This document shows, in pieces, positions 60,683 through 64,000 of a stretch of DNA of 64,000 nucleotides; positions within the stretch are counted from its first letter, which is position 1; every line of letters starts with the position of its first letter. The notes under the pieces are model-generated. The model searched no databases, was not told where the DNA came from, and saw only the letters and a program-made list of their open reading frames with translations. The stretch comes from Flavonifractor porci (GTDB taxonomy: Bacteria > Bacillota > Clostridia > Oscillospirales > Oscillospiraceae): the NCBI RefSeq assembly GCF_037572415.1, contig NZ_JBBHLB010000008.1:1-64000 (forward strand), read 5' to 3'. The translations under genes and the position numbers were made by a program.

Positions 60683-61856
60683 AATCGTTCATTACCGGCT
60701 GGAGGCCCTGATCCCGGATGGCCTGAGCCACCTGCTCCACATCCCGGTTGTCGGCGATCTCAAACTGGTCGTCCCCCTCCTCCTCACCGGAGTGGCCGCC
60801 GATACCGGTGGATACCCCGGCGGAGATCTTGGTAGCGGCAATGTCGATGACCCGGTCCCGGAAGCCCGCTCGCTCCCGGGTGGAGATGGTCATACCGGCA
60901 AAGGGCATGAACAGGCGGTAGGCGCACATGACCTGGAGCAGCTGCCGCTCGTGGACGTCCTTGGGGTTGATCTTGTCGTTGTTGACGATAGGCCGCAGCC
61001 GGGGGCAGGAGAAGGAGATCTCGGCGTGGGGATACTTGCGCTGGAGGAGCCAGGCGTGCATTCCGGTGGCGAAGGCGTCCCTCCGAAAGTCGTCCAGTCC
61101 CAGCAGGGCGGCAAAGGCCACCCCCCGCATCCCGCCCATGAGAGCCCGCTCCTGGGCTTCCATACGGTAGGGGAAGATCCGCTTGTGGCCCGCCAGGTGG
61201 AGCTGCTCATACCGGTCGGCATGGTAGGTCTCCTGGAACACCGTCACATAGTCCACCCCGCACTGGTGGAGGCAGGCGTACTCGTCAGAGTTCATGGGAT
61301 AGACCTCGATGCCCACCATTTTAAAATACTTCCGGGCGATCTTGCAGGCCTCACCGATGTACTGCACGTCGCTCATCTTCCGGCTCTCACCGGTGAGGAT
61401 CAAAATCTCCTCCAGGCCGGTTTTGGCAATGGCGGCCATCTCCGCCTCAATGCCCGCCATATCCAGCTTGGCCCGGCGGATCTTGTTGTGGCAGTTGAAG
61501 CCGCAGTAGATGCAGTAGTTCTCGCAGTAGTTGGAAATGTAGATGGGGGTAAAGAGATACACATTGTCGCCGAAGTACCGCCGCTTCTCCATCCGGGCCT
61601 TTTGGGCCATCTCCTCCAGGAAGGGCTCCGCCGCCGGGGACAGCAGGGCGGCAAAGTGCTCCGGGGTACGCACATCGGCGTCCAGAGCGGCCCGCACGTC
61701 CTTGGCGGTGTAAATGGTCTCATCGTAGCCGTCCCGGGCCGCAACGACCTGGAGCCGGACGGTGGGGTCGATCTGCTCCATGCCGGGCAGATAGGTCATG
61801 TGGTCGATCTTATCCTTGACCTCCACCACGGTAATGCCTTCCATAGGCTGATCCAT
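60669..61856 (-). CDS. thiH: 2-iminoacetate synthase
   Basis: A 395-residue radical-SAM enzyme that cleaves tyrosine to dehydroglycine for thiazole synthesis, the anaerobic route. The cluster motif is C111-x3-C115-x2-C118 (YCENYCIYCGF). A later GIEVYPMNSDEYACLHQCGVD segment and a C-terminal auxiliary region (STGIGGHSGEEEGDDQF) match ThiH. It follows thiG by 14 bp. Confidence 0.95.
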   Translation of the reverse strand: MDQPMEGITVVEVKDKIDHMTYLPGMEQIDPTVRLQVVAARDGYDETIYTAKDVRAALDADVRTPEHFAALLSPAAEPFLEEMAQKARMEKRRYFGDNVYLFTPIYISNYCENYCIYCGFNCHNKIRRAKLDMAGIEAEMAAIAKTGLEEILILTGESRKMSDVQYIGEACKIARKYFKMVGIEVYPMNSDEYACLHQCGVDYVTVFQETYHADRYEQLHLAGHKRIFPYRMEAQERALMGGMRGVAFAALLGLDDFRRDAFATGMHAWLLQRKYPHAEISFSCPRLRPIVNNDKINPKDVHERQLLQVMCAYRLFMPFAGMTISTRERAGFRDRVIDIAATKISAGVSTGIGGHSGEEEGDDQFEIADNRDVEQVAQAIRDQGLQPVMNDYVYV

Positions 61857-61870
61857 GTCTCTTCCTCCTC

Positions 61871-62635
61871 TCAGTCCGCCAGAAATCCGGTGAGGGGGGA
61901 GGAAGCTGCCGCCCCGTGGTCCAGCACCCGGCCCAGCCCGGCCAGACAGGCCGCCCGGCCCGCCTCGATGGCGGACTTAAAGGCCCCGGCCATGGCGGCG
62001 ATATCCCCGGCGGTGGCGATGGCGGTGTTGGCCATCACGGCGGCGGCGCCCATCTCCATGGCCTCGCAGGCCTGGGAGGGCCGGCCGATGCCGGCGTCCA
62101 CAATGACAGGCAGGTCGATCTCGTCAATGAGGATGCGGATGAATTCTTTGGTAGCCAGCCCCTTGTTGGAGCCGATGGGAGCGCCCAGCGGCATGACGCA
62201 GGCCGCCCCCGCGTCCACCAGATCCCGGGCCACGTTCAGGTCGGGATACATATAGGGCATGACCACAAAGCCCTCCCTGGCCAGGATCTCGGTGGCCTTG
62301 ATGGTCTCGTAGTTGTCGGGCAGCAGATACTTGCTGTCCCGCATGATCTCGATCTTCACGAAGTCGCCGCAGCCGCAGGCCCGGGCCAGCCGGGCGATCC
62401 GCACCGCCTCATCGGCGTTGCGGGCGCCGGAGGTATTGGGCAGCAGGGTGACTCCCTGGGGGATGTGATCCAGGATGCTGTCGGTGTCCGAGTTGGCCCG
62501 GCGGAGAGCCAGAGTGATGATCTGGGCCCCGGCGTGCTCCACCGCCGCCCGGATCAGGTCCAGAGAATATTTGCCCGAGCCCAGAATGAATCGGGAGGTA
62601 AAGGCGTGTCCGCCCAAAATCAGTTGATCTGCCAT
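61871..62635 (-). CDS. thiG: Thiazole synthase
   Basis: A 254-residue barrel enzyme joining DXP, sulfur from ThiS-thiocarboxylate and dehydroglycine into the thiazole ring. It has LILGSGKY-type start (FILGSGKYSL), FVKIEIMRDSKYLLPD with the Schiff-base lysine, VMPLGAPIGSNKG and VDAGIGRPSQA phosphate-binding loops. Full length. Confidence 0.96.
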   Translation of the reverse strand: MADQLILGGHAFTSRFILGSGKYSLDLIRAAVEHAGAQIITLALRRANSDTDSILDHIPQGVTLLPNTSGARNADEAVRIARLARACGCGDFVKIEIMRDSKYLLPDNYETIKATEILAREGFVVMPYMYPDLNVARDLVDAGAACVMPLGAPIGSNKGLATKEFIRILIDEIDLPVIVDAGIGRPSQACEAMEMGAAAVMANTAIATAGDIAAMAGAFKSAIEAGRAACLAGLGRVLDHGAAASSPLTGFLAD

Positions 62636-62659
62636 GGTTGTTCGTTCCTTTCTTTGTCT

Positions 62660-63289
62660 TTATGGTTCCATTTGTCCCAGCAGCAGCCGCATGACCATAG
62701 TGGCCTGATGGGAGGCGCACACCGCCACCCGGGGAGCCATCAGTCCCTGGCCCTGGCTGATATCGCTCTCCCCGTCGCCGCAGAGCCAGAGGCGTCTCAT
62801 GGCCTTGCGGGTCCGGATGGCGTTGGCCGAGCCGCTTCCCGCCATGCCGGAGCCCGCCACCAGCAAAGTGTCCGGCAGGCCGGTAAGCACTGCTTGGACC
62901 AGCATGGCCTTCTGGTCAGCCTGGTCGAAGGCCTCGCACACCACCTGACACCCCTGAAACAGGGTACAGGCGTTGTCCGCACTTACCTTGCAGGTGTGGA
63001 TCTCATAGTTCAGCCAGGGGTTGATCCCCCTGAGCTGCTCCGCCAGGGCCTCAGTCTTGTACCGCCCCAGGTGGGGGATAAAGTAGTGCTGCCGGTGGAG
63101 GTTGGTCACGTCCACCCGGTCGAAGTCGGCCAGCACCAGCCGCCCCACCCCCAGCCGGGCCAGATGGACGGCAATGTGGGAGCCCAGGCCCCCCAGGCCT
63201 GCGATGCCCACCGAGGCGGCGGCAAATTTTTTCTGATTCTCCGCCCCGTGGCGGGCGATGAGGGCCTGTTCCAGCGTTTCCCGGTCCAT
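62660..63289 (-). CDS. thiF: Sulfur-carrier adenylyltransferase ThiF
   Basis: A 209-residue E1-like protein that adenylates the C-terminus of ThiS. It has the nucleotide loop GIAGLGGLGSHIAVHLAR and DFDRVDVTNLHRQHYF, with AFDQADQK later. It is a short form without the C-terminal zinc cysteines of E. coli ThiF, a form common in Firmicutes. It starts three bases after the thiS stop region. Confidence 0.92.
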   Translation of the reverse strand: MDRETLEQALIARHGAENQKKFAAASVGIAGLGGLGSHIAVHLARLGVGRLVLADFDRVDVTNLHRQHYFIPHLGRYKTEALAEQLRGINPWLNYEIHTCKVSADNACTLFQGCQVVCEAFDQADQKAMLVQAVLTGLPDTLLVAGSGMAGSGSANAIRTRKAMRRLWLCGDGESDISQGQGLMAPRVAVCASHQATMVMRLLLGQMEP

Positions 63290-63292
63290 GGG

Positions 63293-63490
63293 TCAGCCTC
63301 CCCCCACGAACCGCACCACCTCCAGCTTGTCCCCATCAGACAGAGCGGTTGTGGAAAAGTCCTCCCGGCGGAGAATGGCGCCGTTGTGCTCCACCGCCAC
63401 CTGGGCGGCCTTCCAGCCCTGCTTGTCCAGCAGGTCCTGCACAGTATGCAGACCTGTCCGGTCCATGGGCTGGCCGTTGACTTGCAGCAT
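63293..63490 (-). CDS. thiS: Sulfur carrier protein ThiS
   Basis: A 65-residue ubiquitin-fold carrier ending VRFVGGG; the terminal Gly-Gly receives sulfur as a thiocarboxylate. It begins MLQVNGQPMDRTGLHTVQDL, and GGAGG precedes the ATG. First gene of the operon. Confidence 0.94.
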   Translation of the reverse strand: MLQVNGQPMDRTGLHTVQDLLDKQGWKAAQVAVEHNGAILRREDFSTTALSDGDKLEVVRFVGGG

Positions 63491-63511
63491 AATCTGCCTC
63501 CTTCCAAACGC

Positions 63512-63568
63512 AAAAAAGGCGTCACGAAAGAACTACACCCGCGGTGGTGTACCCCTTCGTGACGCCTT
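63512..63568 (-). terminator. Terminator-like hairpin in the thi leader
   Basis: A 13-bp stem (63516-63528 with 63556-63568), topped by tacacc/ggtgta (63534-63539 with 63546-63551), followed by six T on the minus strand. It lies between a good promoter and thiS in a leader of about 90 nt. No TPP aptamer sequence is visible. It could be an attenuator or the end of the upstream transglutaminase gene. Confidence 0.85.
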
Positions 63569-63591
63569 CTTTCAGCTTCACTCTGTGCTAT

Positions 63592-63620
63592 ACCATAGCA
63601 CTGGTCTTTTCCCTTGTCAA
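63592..63620 (-). promoter_or_regulatory. Probable promoter of the thi operon
   Basis: TTGACA (63615-63620) and TATGGT (63592-63597) on the minus strand are 17 bp apart. It lies upstream of the terminator-like hairpin, so transcripts starting here must read through it to reach thiS. Confidence 0.75.
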
Positions 63621-63642
63621 GGCACAGTTTTCCACCGGGCCC

Positions 63643-63999
63643 TCAGGGCCGGGGATAGTCGCTGGGGCAGACAGGCCAGTTGGGGTAGGCGGTCCAGATG
63701 TGGCCGTCCATATGGCCGTCGGACACCAGGAAATAGTCGTAGGAGATATAGGTCACCTGGTCGTCCCAGGTGGGGTCCACATTGTACCAGTTCCCGTCGA
63801 TGTTCACCCGCACCCAGGCGTGATATTCCGTCACGCCGTTTGCGGTGGCCTGACCGAAGATATGCTCACAGTCGATGCCGCTGAGGAAACACAGCAGGTC
63901 CATGGCTTGGGTATATCCCTGGCATACGGCGGCGTGGCTGACCAGCGCGCCATAGGCGGTGTGGCTCTCCGCACCGTTCTGCTGATAGGTGACGGTGTC
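63643..63999 (-). CDS. Transglutaminase-like protein, N-terminus cut by window edge
   Basis: The last 118 residues of a protein with a transglutaminase/protease-like fold. The catalytic triad pattern is visible: Cys in AAVCQGYTQAMD, His in EYHAWVRVNIDGNWY and Asp in NVDPTWDD. The C-terminus is short after the domain. Clostridial relatives are secreted wall-associated proteins with SLH or Ig repeats in front, but that part is outside the window. Cross-linking or proteolysis cannot be decided. Confidence 0.8.
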   Translation of the reverse strand, partial: DTVTYQQNGAESHTAYGALVSHAAVCQGYTQAMDLLCFLSGIDCEHIFGQATANGVTEYHAWVRVNIDGNWYNVDPTWDDQVTYISYDYFLVSDGHMDGHIWTAYPNWPVCPSDYPRP

Positions 64000-64000
64000 G

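Noticed and set aside
63491..63600. TPP riboswitch before thiS
   Set aside because: The conserved CUGAGA and GAACCUGAUC-type segments are absent, and the leader is too short.
1..64000. CRISPR arrays, tRNA or rRNA genes, prophage
   Set aside because: No regularly spaced repeats, no cloverleaf or rRNA sequence and no phage structural genes were seen on either strand.

Overview
The window reads as chromosomal DNA of a GC-rich, spore-forming, anaerobic gut-type member of the Clostridia, most likely the Oscillospiraceae (Flavonifractor/Pseudoflavonifractor-like). The pointers are S-layer-homology (SLH) anchored glycosidases, both dipicolinate synthase subunits (dpaA, dpaB), the Firmicutes-style S10-spc-alpha ribosomal cluster with adk, map, a KOW protein and infA, zinc-type S14 and S4, and strong AGGAGG ribosome binding sites. 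The genus is an inference from gene content only.

Layout. (1) 1-18909, minus strand: four large secreted SLH proteins. Two are GH20 hexosaminidases (one cut by the window edge), one is a GH84 N-acetylglucosaminidase, and one carries a tyrosine-phosphatase domain. The three glycosidases share a nearly identical C-terminal cassette and the same 23-bp palindrome beside their promoters. A TetR-type regulator (19283-19900) diverges from the last one. (2) 19.9-21.8 kb: a decayed IS3 transposase, a truncated M20 amidohydrolase and a CNNM/CorC-type protein with a structured leader. (3) 22.0-38.4 kb, minus: the whole S10-spc-alpha supercluster from rpsJ to rplQ including secY, adk, map, infA and rpoA, with two palindromic insertions in otherwise tight spacers. 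(4) 38.7-40.5 kb: a GT-C membrane protein and a divergent XRE regulator with palindromic operators.

(5) 40.6-49.7 kb, minus: a shikimate/phenylalanine operon, aroF-aroB-aroA-aroC-pheA-aroK-aroQ-hydrolase-(membrane domain)-aroE. It covers all seven steps to chorismate plus the branch to phenylpyruvate. It starts with a good promoter, a 30-residue leader peptide rich in Phe, Tyr and Trp, and an intrinsic terminator, which is a classic attenuation layout. The hydrolase is frameshifted, and the aroE frame is continuous with an upstream membrane domain. (6) 49.8-60.0 kb: an SLH leucine-rich-repeat surface protein, an array of perfect hairpins, a MATE transporter, dpaAB, a lipid- or membrane-anchored GH3 (NagZ-like) enzyme and a zinc-ribbon/TM/VWA/C-type-lectin protein. 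(7) 60.1-63.6 kb, minus: the thiazole operon thiS-thiF-thiG-thiH-thiE, with a terminator-like hairpin in its leader but no visible TPP aptamer. (8) The right edge cuts a transglutaminase-like protein.

Together the surface proteins suggest a cell that harvests N-acetylhexosamines from host or microbial glycans and reads or binds its surroundings, next to core translation and amino-acid/vitamin synthesis. Most promoters, hairpins and start sites below were found by eye; no search tool was run.
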